Shown: positions 62,626 through 64,000 of the stretch, in pieces
Numbering within the stretch: position 1 is the stretch's first letter
Layout of the letters: the number at the start of each line of letters is the position of its first letter
Assembly (NCBI RefSeq): GCF_004348115.1
Contig: NZ_QPFB01000001.1
Span: 2,744,028 to 2,808,027 of the forward strand
DNA from: Stenotrophomonas sp. ATCM1_4
GTDB lineage: Bacteria; Pseudomonadota; Gammaproteobacteria; Xanthomonadales; Xanthomonadaceae
DNA length: 64,000 bases
Reading direction: 5' to 3'
Notes under the pieces: model-generated
Databases searched by the model: none
Told to the model about the DNA's origin: nothing
Seen by the model: only the letters and a program-made list of their open reading frames with translations
Translations under genes and position numbers: made by a program

Positions 62626-64000
<1,375 letters not shown>

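Overview
The window is high-GC, densely packed DNA of a Xanthomonadaceae gammaproteobacterium. Stenotrophomonas or a close relative fits best. The reasons are the tRNA-Tyr/Gly/Thr-tuf cluster, the ahpC-ahpF-oxyR block, a Xanthomonas-type nucleocytoplasmic OGT (GT41) homologue, large TonB-dependent receptors, a secreted subtilase with C-terminal PPC and P domains, and palindromic intergenic repeats including a GTAG-type REP. The genus call is inference from gene content; no rRNA is present.

Layout. 1-0.5 kb: start of tuf preceded by three tRNAs and a strong promoter, all on the minus strand. 0.6-5.8 kb: a probable cyanophycin-use locus with a secreted isoaspartyl peptidase and a secreted cyanophycinase divergent from a TonB-dependent receptor. 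5.8-9.7 kb: a BvgS/EvgS-like hybrid kinase broken by a frameshift, plus its LuxR-type response regulator. 9.7-10.1 kb: an intergenic region with two diverged copies of a ~72-bp repeat, each carrying a perfect DnaA box. 10.2-17.0 kb: a minus-strand housekeeping string (TPR lipoprotein-biogenesis neighbour, lolB, ispE, tRNA-Gln, prs, rplY, pth, ychF). 17.1-22.3 kb: hemA-prfA, an OGT-like TPR glycosyltransferase and a PPK2. 22.4-31.2 kb: thioredoxin lipoprotein, YihY, WrbA/DUF2069, a one-domain asparaginase-like protein, YbaK, the secreted protease, ilvE, sufT and a small membrane protein.

31.3-38.1 kb is the most accessory-looking block: a TonB receptor, a 2-oxoglutarate/Fe(II) oxygenase and a TPR-sulfotransferase packed with overlapping ends, followed by an orphan bidirectional terminator with a structured region and an AraC regulator. 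38.2-46.3 kb: DUF4410 protein, then a split proton-translocating transhydrogenase operon whose pntAa gene is separated from pntAb-(extra membrane gene)-pntB by an oppositely oriented sigma/anti-sigma-like/DUF3106 operon; then a DUF1631 protein. 46.6-49.5 kb: a tightly overlapping nitroreductase, 5'-3' exonuclease, NUDIX and N-formylglutamate amidohydrolase operon ending in a REP pair. 49.6-54.8 kb: Gly-rich secreted protein, MFS/LysR divergent pair with a palindromic operator, proline iminopeptidase, prmC. 54.9-60.0 kb: peroxide defence (OxyR site, ahpC, ahpF, oxyR), Rnk-like factor, transaldolase. 60.1-64 kb: tandem repeat, flavodoxin, msrA, DUF2007, GST and the 5' part of glnS.

Most genes are core metabolism, translation or stress response. 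The most promising targets for new biology are the TonB receptor/oxygenase/TPR-sulfotransferase module with its adjacent candidate RNA, the cyanophycin locus, the orphan OGT, the DnaA-box repeat and the sigma module inside the pnt locus. No CRISPR array, prophage or complete IS element was seen.
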